A stretch of 15,674 bases of DNA, taken from positions 1-15,674 of the forward strand of contig JBKQWK010000306.1 of NCBI GenBank assembly GCA_052139595.1. Reading direction: 5' to 3'. The notes under the pieces were generated by a model. It searched no databases and was not told the origin of the DNA. It saw only the letters and a program-made list of their open reading frames with translations. Origin of the DNA: JBKQWK01 sp052139595. GTDB lineage: Bacteria > Actinomycetota > Thermoleophilia > UBA2241. Of this stretch, positions 6,167-13,531 are shown piece after piece (position 1 is the first letter of the stretch; each line of letters opens with the position of its first letter). The translations under genes and the position numbers were made by a program.

Positions 6167-7315
6167 TTAGGCGAAGAACGCGTCCACGTCGCGCAGCGAG
6201 TCGATAATCGCCAGGTTCTGCGGGCAGACCCGCTCACACTCACCACACTGAGTGCAGTTATCGGCCCGCGCTGATTCGTCGATCCAGCTGTAGTAGAGAC
6301 GCGCCAGGTCAAGCTCGCCGTACATGTGAGCGTCGTTGTAGACCTCGAAACACTGAGGAATGTCGACGCCGCTCTGGCACGGTTGGCAGTAGCGGCACTG
6401 CGTGCAGTCAACCGGCCGCAGACCGCGGTACTCGTCACGCACACGGCCGACGACCGCCAGCTCTTCGGCCGTGAGCAGGCCGGGACGTGAGCATTCGGCT
6501 GTGGCGACGTTCTGCTCGACCTGTTCGAGTGTGCTCATGCCGCTGAGCACGAGCGACACCTCAGGCTGGCTCCACACCCAGTGCAGCGCCCACTCGGCCG
6601 GCGTCCGCGCCTGACCAGTCTGTGCCCACAGGTCAAGCACGCCCTGGGGCGGCCGTTTCGTCAGCTGGCCACCACGCAGCGGCTCCATGACAATGACGGC
6701 CAGACCCTTCTCGGCCGCCGCCTGCAGACCACGGCGACCGGGAGCGGCGTCTTCGTCCATGAAGTTGTACTGCATCTGGCAGAAACTCCACTGGTCGTAG
6801 ACGTTAAGAAGTTCGTCCCACAGTGGCGCGTCACCGTGAAAGCTGAAGCCGATGTGACCCACCCGCCCATCGGCGAGAACCTTGTCGCACCAATCGAGGA
6901 CACCGAGGTCACGGGCCACTGGCCAGTTCTTGTTTTCGACGCTATGCAGAAGATAGAAGTCGACTTGCTCGAGGCCAAGACGCTCGAGCTGTTCGTTGAG
7001 CAGACGGTCAAAATCGGCTGCCGTCTTGGCCTGAAAAATCGGCAGCTTAGTGGCCACTTTGACCCGCTCGCGATAGCCGCCGCCAAGCGCCTGCCCCAGC
7101 CACGTCTCGCTGGTGCCTTCGTGGTAGACGTAGGCGGTATCGACGTAATTCACGCCGTGGTCGATGGCGTAGTGCAACATGGCCGTGGCCGCCGGATAGT
7201 CGATCTTGCCGGGCTGGCGCTGGCCATGGTCATCGTGAAGAACCGGCAGGCGCATGGCGCCGAAGCCGAGCGCCGAAGGGCGCCAGTCGAGACGGCCAAA
7301 GGTTCGATACTGCAT
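6167..7315 (-). CDS. aldo/keto reductase with C-terminal 4Fe-4S ferredoxin domain
   Basis: A 382-residue fusion. The TIM-barrel aldo/keto reductase part (about 1-290) has the catalytic tetrad Asp59 (NYVDTAYVY), Tyr64, Lys90 (VATKLP) and His124 (YLLHSV), plus the late GMSTLEQVEQN element (259-269) typical of the family. The tail has two cysteine clusters, CTQCRYCQPC (304-313) with Cys322, and CTQCGECERVCP (354-365). These suggest one or two 4Fe-4S clusters that could pass electrons from ferredoxin or flavin to a carbonyl substrate. The ATG at 7315 was chosen over one at 7339 because GGGAG lies nine to ten bases before it and the family begins MQYRTFG. It lies 34 bp after the DUF429 gene on the same strand. 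The substrate is unknown. Confidence 0.92.
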   Translation of the reverse strand: MQYRTFGRLDWRPSALGFGAMRLPVLHDDHGQRQPGKIDYPAATAMLHYAIDHGVNYVDTAYVYHEGTSETWLGQALGGGYRERVKVATKLPIFQAKTAADFDRLLNEQLERLGLEQVDFYLLHSVENKNWPVARDLGVLDWCDKVLADGRVGHIGFSFHGDAPLWDELLNVYDQWSFCQMQYNFMDEDAAPGRRGLQAAAEKGLAVIVMEPLRGGQLTKRPPQGVLDLWAQTGQARTPAEWALHWVWSQPEVSLVLSGMSTLEQVEQNVATAECSRPGLLTAEELAVVGRVRDEYRGLRPVDCTQCRYCQPCQSGVDIPQCFEVYNDAHMYGELDLARLYYSWIDESARADNCTQCGECERVCPQNLAIIDSLRDVDAFFA

Positions 7316-7349
7316 GGTTTTCTCCCAGGTCGTTGGCACCCGTAACCCG

Positions 7350-8099
7350 TCAGGCCGAAGTGGCGGACAAGGTTGCAGGCTCGTATTTATCTCTCAGATC
7401 GTGGGCCGGAATGGGCAGCCACAGGTAGCCCTCGCGCTCGTCGCCCAGCGCGGTGGCGCGACCCTGCAGATAGCGCCCTGCCGTCAACGCGGCTGCCAGC
7501 GCGTCAAGCGAATCGTGGTCGAAGTAGTCGTCCCATTCAACACCCTCGCGTCTGAGAATGCGCAGGCGCAAAAACTGACCGTCGCGAGTCGTCTTCTTCG
7601 GCAGGAGGCTGCCCTGCAAGGTAACGAAGCCGGCGTACGGGTAAGCTTCGAGCACCGCATCTGGGCGGGCGAACGAGCCGGGCATGCCGCCCAGTTCGCC
7701 CGCTTCGTAGCCCAGCCGATGCACGGCGCGGAAGAGGTCGAAACCGACCCGCATCCAGGCCGGCAGCCGCGCCGCATCTGCCTTGACCTCGTCGCGCGTC
7801 GGCACCTGAGAGACACTGATACGTCGACGCAGCAGCTCATAGTCGCAGACGCGCGAACGACTGGGCAGCTGACCCGGCTGCCGGCGCAGCAGCAGGCGAT
7901 GGTTGAAGCCCTGCGGAGCATCGACAGCGATCACAGTCGGCCGCCGCCGCCGCAGCCAGGCGACGAGCTCACCGAGGTCGCTCGTCGCGCACCATTTCTG
8001 GCTGTCGTGAGCGCACAGGGTCCGGCCAACGCGCAAAGCAACGGCCACGCAGGGACGTGCAGCAGCAATATCTATACCGACGACGAGTGGATCTGCCAT
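7350..8099 (-). CDS. DUF429 family protein, RNase H-like fold, putative nuclease
   Basis: A 249-residue protein with the DUF429 plan. GIDIAAARPCVAVAL (8-22) contains Asp10. VIAVDAPQGF (56-65) contains Asp60. SRVCDYELLRRR (82-93) is the family arginine-rich block, and EAYPYAGF (151-158) follows. DHDSLDALAAALTA (194-207) supplies the last acidic residues. These acids would form an RNase H-type two-metal site, so a nuclease role is predicted for the family but not shown. The ATG at 8099 is taken because homology begins there; a GTG at 8132 in frame has no ribosome site. TAAAAT lies seven bases upstream of the ATG, suggesting a leaderless mRNA. It precedes the aldo/keto reductase-ferredoxin gene in an apparent two-gene operon. 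Confidence 0.8.
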   Translation of the reverse strand: MADPLVVGIDIAAARPCVAVALRVGRTLCAHDSQKWCATSDLGELVAWLRRRRPTVIAVDAPQGFNHRLLLRRQPGQLPSRSRVCDYELLRRRISVSQVPTRDEVKADAARLPAWMRVGFDLFRAVHRLGYEAGELGGMPGSFARPDAVLEAYPYAGFVTLQGSLLPKKTTRDGQFLRLRILRREGVEWDDYFDHDSLDALAAALTAGRYLQGRATALGDEREGYLWLPIPAHDLRDKYEPATLSATSA

Positions 8100-8106
8100 G
8101 CATTCG

Positions 8107-8112
8107 ATTTTA
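8107..8112 (-). promoter_or_regulatory. candidate -10 box for a leaderless DUF429 transcript
   Basis: TAAAAT on the minus strand is seven bases before the ATG at 8099. TTGTGG lies 16 bp further upstream as a weak -35. No Shine-Dalgarno lies in between. Confidence 0.5.
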
Positions 8113-8157
8113 CGCTCGTTGGCGAGCGCCACAACATCAGTCGCGCTGGCGGTCAGA

Positions 8158-8190
8158 CGACCGTGACACCCGAGCCGAACACGACGGTCG
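8158..8190 (-). other. inverted repeat in the gap between tyrosine phenol-lyase and DUF429 genes
   Basis: CGACCGT and ACGGTCG form a 7-bp stem with a 19-base loop, about 80 bp beyond the tpl stop and 60 bp upstream of the DUF429 start. It could be a regulatory site or chance. Confidence 0.25.
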
Positions 8191-8246
8191 GTGGCGACAG
8201 CGCCTGCTTTTCGCCGGTCAGGAATCTTGTCGCCTGTGGTCGAGGT

Positions 8247-8272
8247 GCCGGCGCCCGCTACTATGCGCCGGC
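8247..8272 (-). terminator. perfect hairpin directly after the tyrosine phenol-lyase stop
   Basis: GCCGGCGC and GCGCCGGC form an 8-bp GC-only stem with a 10-base loop. The hairpin starts on the base right after the minus-strand TGA (8273-8275). There is no U-tract downstream, so it may act with a factor or protect the 3' end. Confidence 0.55.
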
Positions 8273-9670
8273 TCAGGCCAACGGCGCAAACCTCGCCTGG
8301 AAGAACCGCAGCATGGCCGGCTCGTACACCATCTCGAGCCCGGTGATCGCGGCGCGGCGGTCATATACCTCGGCAATCGTCTCGGCGGTCACATCCATGT
8401 GTGCCTGCGTGTAGACGCGCCGCGGGATCGTCACCCGCACCAGCTCCAGCTTCGGTCGATTGTGCTCGCCGGTCTGCTTGTTGCGTCCGGCCGAGACGAT
8501 GCCGCGTTCCATGGTCCGCACGCCGCCTTCGAGATAGATCTGCGCCGCCAGTGTCTGCGCCGGGAAAACACCCTGGTCGAGATGCGGCAGAAATGCCCGG
8601 GCGTCGAGAAACACACCGTGGCCACCAATTGGCTTGACGATCGGCACGTCCCAGGCGAGCAGCTTTTCGCCGAGATAAACGACTTGGCCGACGCGAGCAC
8701 GAATGTGATCGTACTGCACGCTCTCGCGTAAACCGATGGCCAGCGCTTCCATGTCGCGTCCGGCCATGCCGCCGTATGTATGAAGCCCCTCGTAGACGAC
8801 AACGAGATTGCGACAGCGGTCGAAGACTTCGACGTCGTTGACGGCCAGAAAACCACCGATGTTGACCATGGCGTCCTTCTTGGCACTCATGGTGCAACCG
8901 TCCGTCAAGTCACACAGAGCACGCACGATTTCAGCGATTGTCATCTCGCCGCAACCCGGTTCGCGCTCCTTGATAAAGTAGGCGTTCTCAGCAACGCGGG
9001 TGGCGTCGTGGATGATGCTAATGCCGTGACGATCGCAGAGTTCACGCACGGCGCGCAGATTGGCCAAGCTGATCGGCTGTCCGCCGGCCATATTCACCGC
9101 CGTGGCGATGCAGACGTAGGGGATCCTGTCGGCACCGTGTTCTGCAATCACGTGCTCGAGCTTGGCGAGATCGACGTTGCCCTTGAACGGATGCTCGTTG
9201 GCTGGGTCGTGTGCTTCGTCGATGATGACATCGACGAAGGTGCCGCCGGCCAGCTCCTGATGCTGTCGCGTGGTGGTGAAGTACATGTTGCCCGGGATCA
9301 CATCGCCGGGCTTGATGAGCGTCTGACTGAGGATGTGCTCGGCGCCACGACCCTGATGCGTGGGCACGACGTACTTGTAGCCGTAGATGTCGCGCACCGC
9401 CTCTTCCATATGGTAGAAGTTGCGGCTACCGGCGTACGCTTCGTCGCCCATCATCATGCCTGCCCACTGGACGTCGCTCATCGCCGAGGTGCCAGAGTCG
9501 GTGAGCAGGTCAATGTAGACGTCATCGCTCCGCAGCAAGAACGTGTTGTAACCGGCGCTGGCGATCGCCTGTTCACGATCAGCGCGCGAGGTCATGCGCA
9601 CGTGCTCGACCATCTTGATCTTGTACGGTTCCGCCCACGACCGACGCCGCGTGGAGTGATCATCAGCCAT
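8273..9670 (-). CDS. tpl: tyrosine phenol-lyase
   Basis: A 465-residue PLP enzyme that splits L-tyrosine into phenol, pyruvate and ammonia (EC 4.1.99.2). The PLP lysine is Lys265 in SAKKDAMVNIGG, with Asp222 contacting the pyridine nitrogen and Tyr79 in GDEAYAGS. The decisive residues for tyrosine rather than tryptophan are in VRTMERG (384-390). Arg389 matches the Arg that reads the tyrosine hydroxyl in Citrobacter TPL (Arg381); tryptophanases have Ile there. Thr132, Arg412 and Phe456-Phe457 also match. Met288 of the Citrobacter enzyme is Leu296 here. The ATG at 9670 follows AGGAGGAGAAGGA, an exceptionally strong ribosome site; the frame extends to 9718 without one. It stands alone, 165 bp divergent from hisG. 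Confidence 0.94.
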   Translation of the reverse strand: MADDHSTRRRSWAEPYKIKMVEHVRMTSRADREQAIASAGYNTFLLRSDDVYIDLLTDSGTSAMSDVQWAGMMMGDEAYAGSRNFYHMEEAVRDIYGYKYVVPTHQGRGAEHILSQTLIKPGDVIPGNMYFTTTRQHQELAGGTFVDVIIDEAHDPANEHPFKGNVDLAKLEHVIAEHGADRIPYVCIATAVNMAGGQPISLANLRAVRELCDRHGISIIHDATRVAENAYFIKEREPGCGEMTIAEIVRALCDLTDGCTMSAKKDAMVNIGGFLAVNDVEVFDRCRNLVVVYEGLHTYGGMAGRDMEALAIGLRESVQYDHIRARVGQVVYLGEKLLAWDVPIVKPIGGHGVFLDARAFLPHLDQGVFPAQTLAAQIYLEGGVRTMERGIVSAGRNKQTGEHNRPKLELVRVTIPRRVYTQAHMDVTAETIAEVYDRRAAITGLEMVYEPAMLRFFQARFAPLA

Positions 9671-9673
9671 CTG

Positions 9674-9686
9674 TCCTTCTCCTCCT
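9674..9686 (-). promoter_or_regulatory. strong ribosome binding site of tpl
   Basis: AGGAGGAGAAGGA on the minus strand, with the last A of AAGGA three bases before the ATG at 9670. It fixes that start against the in-frame ATG at 9718. Confidence 0.75.
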
Positions 9687-9697
9687 GCTCGCCAGAT

Positions 9698-9703
9698 TCT
9701 ATA
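9698..9703 (-). promoter_or_regulatory. weak candidate -10 box for tpl
   Basis: TATAGA on the minus strand lies 28 bases before the tpl ATG, followed by the ribosome site. The -35 position carries AGCATA, a poor match. The 8-bp palindrome TGCATGCA (9710-9717) lies just upstream and could be an operator half. Confidence 0.3.
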
Positions 9704-9820
9704 CGCCTTTGCATGCACTATATGCTTTTACCGATTGATCAGCGTCGGCGTCGACACTGCCGTCGATTCAGGGCGCTGCAGTAAACTATTGCGTGTACCG
9801 GTGATCCTCAGTCTCTGTTG

Positions 9821-9826
9821 AAGGAG
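9821..9826 (+). promoter_or_regulatory. ribosome binding site of hisG
   Basis: AAGGAG nine bases before the ATG at 9836. It shows that the true start lies upstream of the ATG at 9894, in the frame that is broken downstream. A possible -10 TAAACT is at 9782-9787, with no clear -35. Confidence 0.65.
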
Positions 9827-9835
9827 TGGCTTCTT

Positions 9836-10724
9836 ATGTCACAGCCTCCCTCGCCGATTCTCAAACTCGGTCTGGCCAAGGGTAGCCTCGAGAGTGCCAC
9901 ACTCGACCTCTTTCGCCGAGCGGGCTACCCTGATCACGACCAGTGCCCGCTCGTACTTTCCCGCCATTGACGATGCCGAGATTGAGTGCCTGTTCATTCG
10001 CGCCCAGGAAATGGCTCGTTACGTCGAAGACGGCGCGCTTGACGCCGGTCTCACCGGCCACGACTGGGTGCTCGAAAACAATGCCGACGTCGTCACGGTT
10101 GCCGAACTCGTCTATGCCAAGCAGAGCTTCGGCCGCGTGCGCTGGGTGCTGGCCGTGCCCGAAGCATCGGCGCTGAAGTCGGTGCGCGATCTCGAAGGCA
10201 AAGTGATTGCCACGGAGCTGGTAGGAGTGACGCAGCGCTATCTCGCCGAACACGGCGTCAGCGCACGTGTCGAGTTCAGCTGGGGAGCAACGGAGGCCAA
10301 ACTGCCGGCGCTTGCCGACGCCATGGTCGAAGTGACCGAATCCGGCTCGTCGCTGCGCGCCAACAAACTGCGCGTTGTTGAGACTGTACTGGAGAGCACC
10401 ACTCAGCTGATCGCCAATCGGCGTAGCTGGGGCGACCCGACCAAGCGGCGCAAGCTCGAGGACCTGCGTCTGCTCTTGCAGGCCGCCATCAACGCACTCG
10501 ACAAAGTCGGCCTGCTGCTGAACCTGCAGGCCGACAACCTCGAGCGCGTACTCGGCGCGCTACCGGCGCTGCGCAATCCAACCGTCTCTCATCTCAGCGC
10601 CGAAGGCTGGCTGGCGGTCAACACGATCCTCAACGAGTCGGTCGTGCGCGAAATCATCCCACGCCTTAAAGAGGCCGGCGCCCAGGGTATCGTCGAGTAT
10701 CCGCTGAACAAGATCGTCCTTTAG
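9836..10724 (+). CDS. hisG: ATP phosphoribosyltransferase, long form, reading frame broken by one extra base
   Basis: Catalyses the first step of histidine synthesis, joining ATP and PRPP. The start ATG at 9836 has AAGGAG at 9821-9826 and begins MSQPPSPILKLGLAKGSLES, the family opening. That frame runs to FRRAGY at 9926-9928 and then meets a TGA at 9968-9970. The rest, from LITTSARSYFPAIDDAEIE onward, continues in the +1 frame to TAG at 10722-10724. Dropping one C of the CCC at 9928-9930 restores a 295-residue protein with no gap against the family. That protein holds GLTGHDWVLEN, the PRPP loop TESGSSLRANK, and the C-terminal regulatory domain ending GIVEYPLNKIVL. The long form would not need HisZ. 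Sequencing error, recent mutation and recoding are all possible. No other his gene is in the window. Confidence 0.9.
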
Positions 10725-10725
10725 G

Positions 10726-10762
10726 CACCGGCGCCGGCGTGCGCATCAGGGCGGCGCCGGTG
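10726..10762 (+). terminator. 10-bp inverted repeat between hisG and degV-like gene
   Basis: CACCGGCGCC and GGCGCCGGTG pair perfectly around a 17-base loop, starting two bases after the hisG TAG. The 3' arm abuts TACGAT (10763-10768), a candidate -10 for the next gene. There is no U-tract. It may be a terminator, an attenuator or an operator. Confidence 0.5.
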
Positions 10763-10768
10763 TACGAT
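10763..10768 (+). promoter_or_regulatory. candidate -10 box for the DegV gene
   Basis: TACGAT is 35 bases before the GTG at 10803 and directly follows the inverted repeat arm, with TG immediately 5' of it. Weak evidence. Confidence 0.3.
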
Positions 10769-10802
10769 GCGTCGGTCCGAGCCAGCCCGCGAAGGGGTCG
10801 CA

Positions 10803-11672
10803 GTGACCGTTAAGGTCGTCACCGACAGCACCGCCAACCTCACGCCCGAACTTCTGGCTGAGCACGACATCGGCATTGCGTCTTTAATCGTCAACCTCGG
10901 CCGCGACTCATGGCGTGAAACCGATATTTCGCTCGGCGAACTCTTTGCGCGCATGAAGGCGACAGGAGCGTTGCCGACCTCGTCGCAACCACCGCTGCCC
11001 GACCTCTGCGAGCTGCTCGCCGCACCGGTGCGGGCCGGTCATGACGTCGTTGCTTTCTTCATCTCAGCCGCCATGAGCGGCACGTACGCGTCGGCGCTGG
11101 CGGCACGCGAGACAGTCCTCAGCGAGTATCCGAACGCACACATCGACGTCGTCGATTCGCGCACGGTCACGATTCAACTCGGGATTATCGTCTTGGCGGC
11201 GGCGCGAGCGGCGGCGGCCGGCGCCAACGCGGCCCGCGTCGTGCAGGTCGGCCGCACAGCGCTCGAACATAGCCGCTTCCTCTTCGTTCCCTCCACGCTG
11301 GAATACCTGCGCCGCGGTGGTCGCATTGGCAACGCCGCGGCGCTGCTTGGCTCCGTGCTGCAAATCATGCCCATTCTCGACATTGAGGATGGCAAGGTGA
11401 CCGCCGCCCGCCGTGTGCGTACGCAGAGACGCGCCATCGCTCAAATGGTCGATGAGTTCAACGCCCAAATTGGCGCCGACGGCCTCGGTGACGACGTCTT
11501 CGTCATGCACTCCGAGGCCGAAGAACTGGCGCAGGCGCTGGCAGCCACCGTCACCGCCAGTATTGGACGACCCGTGCCGGTCGTGCCGATTACCCCGGTG
11601 GTCGCCGTGCATGCCGGCGATAACGCTGTCGGCCTGGGTTACTGCTGCGATCTGACTCGCTTTCTACTCTGA
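10803..11672 (+). CDS. DegV family fatty-acid-binding protein
   Basis: A 289-residue two-domain protein. The N-terminal domain opens VTVKVVTDSTANLTPELL, the family signature with the DST loop, and continues with LPTSSQPPLPD (the conserved T-S-Q-P fatty-acid carboxylate loop). It also has ISAAMSGTYASA, matching the family I-S-S-x-L-S-G-T-Y. STLEYLRRGGRIGNAAALLGSVLQIMPIL is the long conserved helix-loop of the second domain. DegV/FakB proteins bind a fatty acid and present it to the kinase FakA; no fakA is in the window. The GTG at 10803 follows GAAGGGG by six bases and matches the family length; a more 5' ATG at 10767 overlaps the promoter-like box. It follows hisG on the same strand but behind a strong hairpin. 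Confidence 0.92.
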   Translation: MTVKVVTDSTANLTPELLAEHDIGIASLIVNLGRDSWRETDISLGELFARMKATGALPTSSQPPLPDLCELLAAPVRAGHDVVAFFISAAMSGTYASALAARETVLSEYPNAHIDVVDSRTVTIQLGIIVLAAARAAAAGANAARVVQVGRTALEHSRFLFVPSTLEYLRRGGRIGNAAALLGSVLQIMPILDIEDGKVTAARRVRTQRRAIAQMVDEFNAQIGADGLGDDVFVMHSEAEELAQALAATVTASIGRPVPVVPITPVVAVHAGDNAVGLGYCCDLTRFLL

Positions 11673-11675
11673 GCA

Positions 11676-11691
11676 CGACGAGGACTCGTCG
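11676..11691. terminator. hairpin between convergent degV-like and SSADH genes
   Basis: CGACGAG and CTCGTCG form a perfect inverted repeat with a 2-base centre (realistically a 6-bp stem with a 4-base loop). It lies three bases after the DegV TGA and 30 bases beyond the convergent stop. It could serve both strands; no U-tract. Confidence 0.45.
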
Positions 11692-11720
11692 CCGGCCTGA
11701 TCTCAGCCACAGCGTGTCCT

Positions 11721-13331
11721 TCACTTGATGCCGGGCACGAAGCGGAGAACCCGTTCAGCAGCGCGCATGACGGCGGCGTAGTGCCTGTCGCTCAGAAACG
11801 GTGGTGTGTCGATCGCCAGGAGACGCTGCACGGCAACTGTCTGCGCCTCTGTGTACTTCAGTAGACCGGGCTCGCCGTGGCGCCGGCCAACCCCTGACTC
11901 CTTGAAACCTCCCATCGGTGCCGCGGAGGCCCACGTCGCACTGTACGCCTCGTTGACATTGACGGTCCCCGCTTCGAGCTGGGCCGCCAACACACGAGCA
12001 CGGCCTGTGTCGCGCGTCCAGAGGCTGAAGTTGAGGCCGTACGCCGACGCGTTCGCCAAGCGCACAGCCTCCTCCTCCGTCGCGACCTTGTAGATCGCCG
12101 CCACTGGACCAAAGGTTTCGGCAGCAAACAAGGTCGCCGTCGCCGGTACCCCCGTGAGCAGCGTTGGTTCGTAGAAGTACGGACCGAGGTCGGGCCGCGC
12201 TTTGCCACCGGCGAGGACGCTCGCTCCCTTGGCGACGGCATCAGCAACGTGCTCCTGCACGACCGCGAGCTGATCGGCGCCGATCAGCGACCCCAAGTCC
12301 GTATCGAACGCGAAATCACAACCGAGTCGCATCGCCCGTACTGCAGCGACGAGTTCGGCGACGAAGCGCTCATAGATGCCGGCCTGCACATAGAGTCTCT
12401 CCGCATGGATGCACAGCTGACCGCTACTCGAGTAGATGGCGCGCAACGCCCCGGGAACCGCCCGCTTCAGATCAGCGTCGTCAAGCACGATCATGGCGTT
12501 CTTGCCACCCAGCTCCATGCTGTAGTCGATCAGGCGGGCCGCCGCTTGCTGCGCCACGGCGCGCCCTGTCGCCGTGCTGCCGGTAAACATGAGAAAGTCA
12601 ACCGCGTCGATCAGCGGCTGCCCCAACTCCGCGCCGCGGCCGGTGACAACCTGGATGAGGCCGGGCGGCAGCCCGGCCTCATCCAGCAGTGAAGCCGCCC
12701 AGAGGGCCGAGTATGGCGTCTGCGCTGCCGGCTTGATCAGCGCCGCATTGCCAGCGAGCAGCGCCGGTATGACGTCGGTAACGGCCAGTGTAAGCGGGTA
12801 GTTCCAGGGCACAATGAAGCCAGCGATCCCTTTCGGTCGCCGGTACTCCCAGGTCCTGGTCAGCAGCGGCAGAGCGCCCTGATGCCGCCGCGGTGCCAGC
12901 ATCCCAGCTGCCGTGTGAGCGTAGTATCGAGCCACGATGGCCGTGTCGAGCACCTCTTCGAAGGCGTGCCGCCGAGCTTTGCCCGACTCAAGCTGGATCA
13001 GGTCGAGGATTTCGTCGCTGCGCGCGATAACAAGGTCGTGAAAACGGAGGAAAATCGGCTCCCGTTGCGCCGGCGTCCAACGCGCCCATGTCCGCTGTGC
13101 GGCGCGGGCGCACTCGGCGGCACGGCGAATGTCAGCGGCTGCACCCAGAGGGACCACGCCCAGCTGCTCGCCGCTCGCCGGCGCCTCAACGCTGAGCGCT
13201 TGGCGTTGACCACTGACGCTGATACGTGCCGTCAGTCGCGCCAGCAGCGTCGTGTCAACATGTGCTGACCACTGCTTGTGCTCGCTCGCTCCCGGATCGA
13301 CCGCTCGCGGTCTGCCGTTGTTCGTGCTCAC
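11721..13331 (-). CDS. succinate-semialdehyde dehydrogenase, GabD2-like aldehyde dehydrogenase
   Basis: A 536-residue NAD(P)-dependent aldehyde dehydrogenase. The active site is complete: Asn177 in IVPWNYPL, Lys200, Glu273 in MELGGK, Cys307 in SGQLCIHAERLYV and Glu405 in AETFGPV. The segments FHDLVIARSDEILDLIQLES and KARRHAFEEVLDTAIVARYY are characteristic of actinobacterial GabD2-type succinate-semialdehyde dehydrogenases, which oxidise succinate semialdehyde from GABA or 2-oxoglutarate to succinate. The GTG at 13331 was chosen because GGAGG lies five bases upstream; a tandem GTG one codon earlier is possible, while the extension to 13508 has no homology-like sequence. It converges on the DegV gene and is divergent from the asparaginase gene over 200 bp. 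Substrate is inferred from family resemblance; a broader aldehyde range cannot be excluded. Confidence 0.9.
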   Translation of the reverse strand: MSTNNGRPRAVDPGASEHKQWSAHVDTTLLARLTARISVSGQRQALSVEAPASGEQLGVVPLGAAADIRRAAECARAAQRTWARWTPAQREPIFLRFHDLVIARSDEILDLIQLESGKARRHAFEEVLDTAIVARYYAHTAAGMLAPRRHQGALPLLTRTWEYRRPKGIAGFIVPWNYPLTLAVTDVIPALLAGNAALIKPAAQTPYSALWAASLLDEAGLPPGLIQVVTGRGAELGQPLIDAVDFLMFTGSTATGRAVAQQAAARLIDYSMELGGKNAMIVLDDADLKRAVPGALRAIYSSSGQLCIHAERLYVQAGIYERFVAELVAAVRAMRLGCDFAFDTDLGSLIGADQLAVVQEHVADAVAKGASVLAGGKARPDLGPYFYEPTLLTGVPATATLFAAETFGPVAAIYKVATEEEAVRLANASAYGLNFSLWTRDTGRARVLAAQLEAGTVNVNEAYSATWASAAPMGGFKESGVGRRHGEPGLLKYTEAQTVAVQRLLAIDTPPFLSDRHYAAVMRAAERVLRFVPGIK

Positions 13332-13387
13332 CACTGCCTCCGTCTTCAGTCGCCCGCGCCTCCGACATCCTATCGTCCCCGGCCGGC

Positions 13388-13401
13388 GACTCCCAGGAGT
13401 C
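13388..13401. promoter_or_regulatory. palindrome in the divergent SSADH/asparaginase control region
   Basis: GACTCC-CA-GGAGTC is a perfect 6-bp inverted repeat with a two-base centre in the 200-bp non-coding gap. It lies 56 bp from the SSADH start and 130 bp from the asparaginase start. A dimeric repressor site is possible, but chance is not excluded. Confidence 0.3.
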
Positions 13402-13531
13402 CAAGCACAGCGCATCCCCGAACTGAAGGCAGCCTGCCGTGCCTTACTCGGCGACGACGGTCCGCGCTCGCGCCGCAGACCAGGCGGCGATAAGCTCTTC
13501 TGACTCACGGTCAGCGAGCTGAGAGGTGCCC

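Noticed and set aside
6581..7345. Plus-strand open frame opposite the aldo/keto reductase
   Set aside because: Antisense shadow; the minus-strand frame has complete catalytic and Fe-S motifs.
8273..9670. Tryptophanase
   Set aside because: Tryptophanases have Ile where this protein has Arg389, and the surrounding VRTMERG and TTTRQHQE match tyrosine phenol-lyase.
8780..9784. Plus-strand open frame of 334 residues opposite tpl
   Set aside because: Antisense shadow of a strongly conserved PLP enzyme; no ribosome site or recognisable domain.
9926..9935. Programmed +1 frameshifting in hisG
   Set aside because: TAC-CCT-GAT does not allow good re-pairing of either tRNA after a +1 shift and no stop codon or internal Shine-Dalgarno sits at the site; an extra base is simpler.
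9894..10724. hisG starting at the in-frame ATG at 9894
   Set aside because: The conserved N-terminus and ribosome site lie upstream in another frame, so this start would lose the first 30 or so residues needed for the fold.
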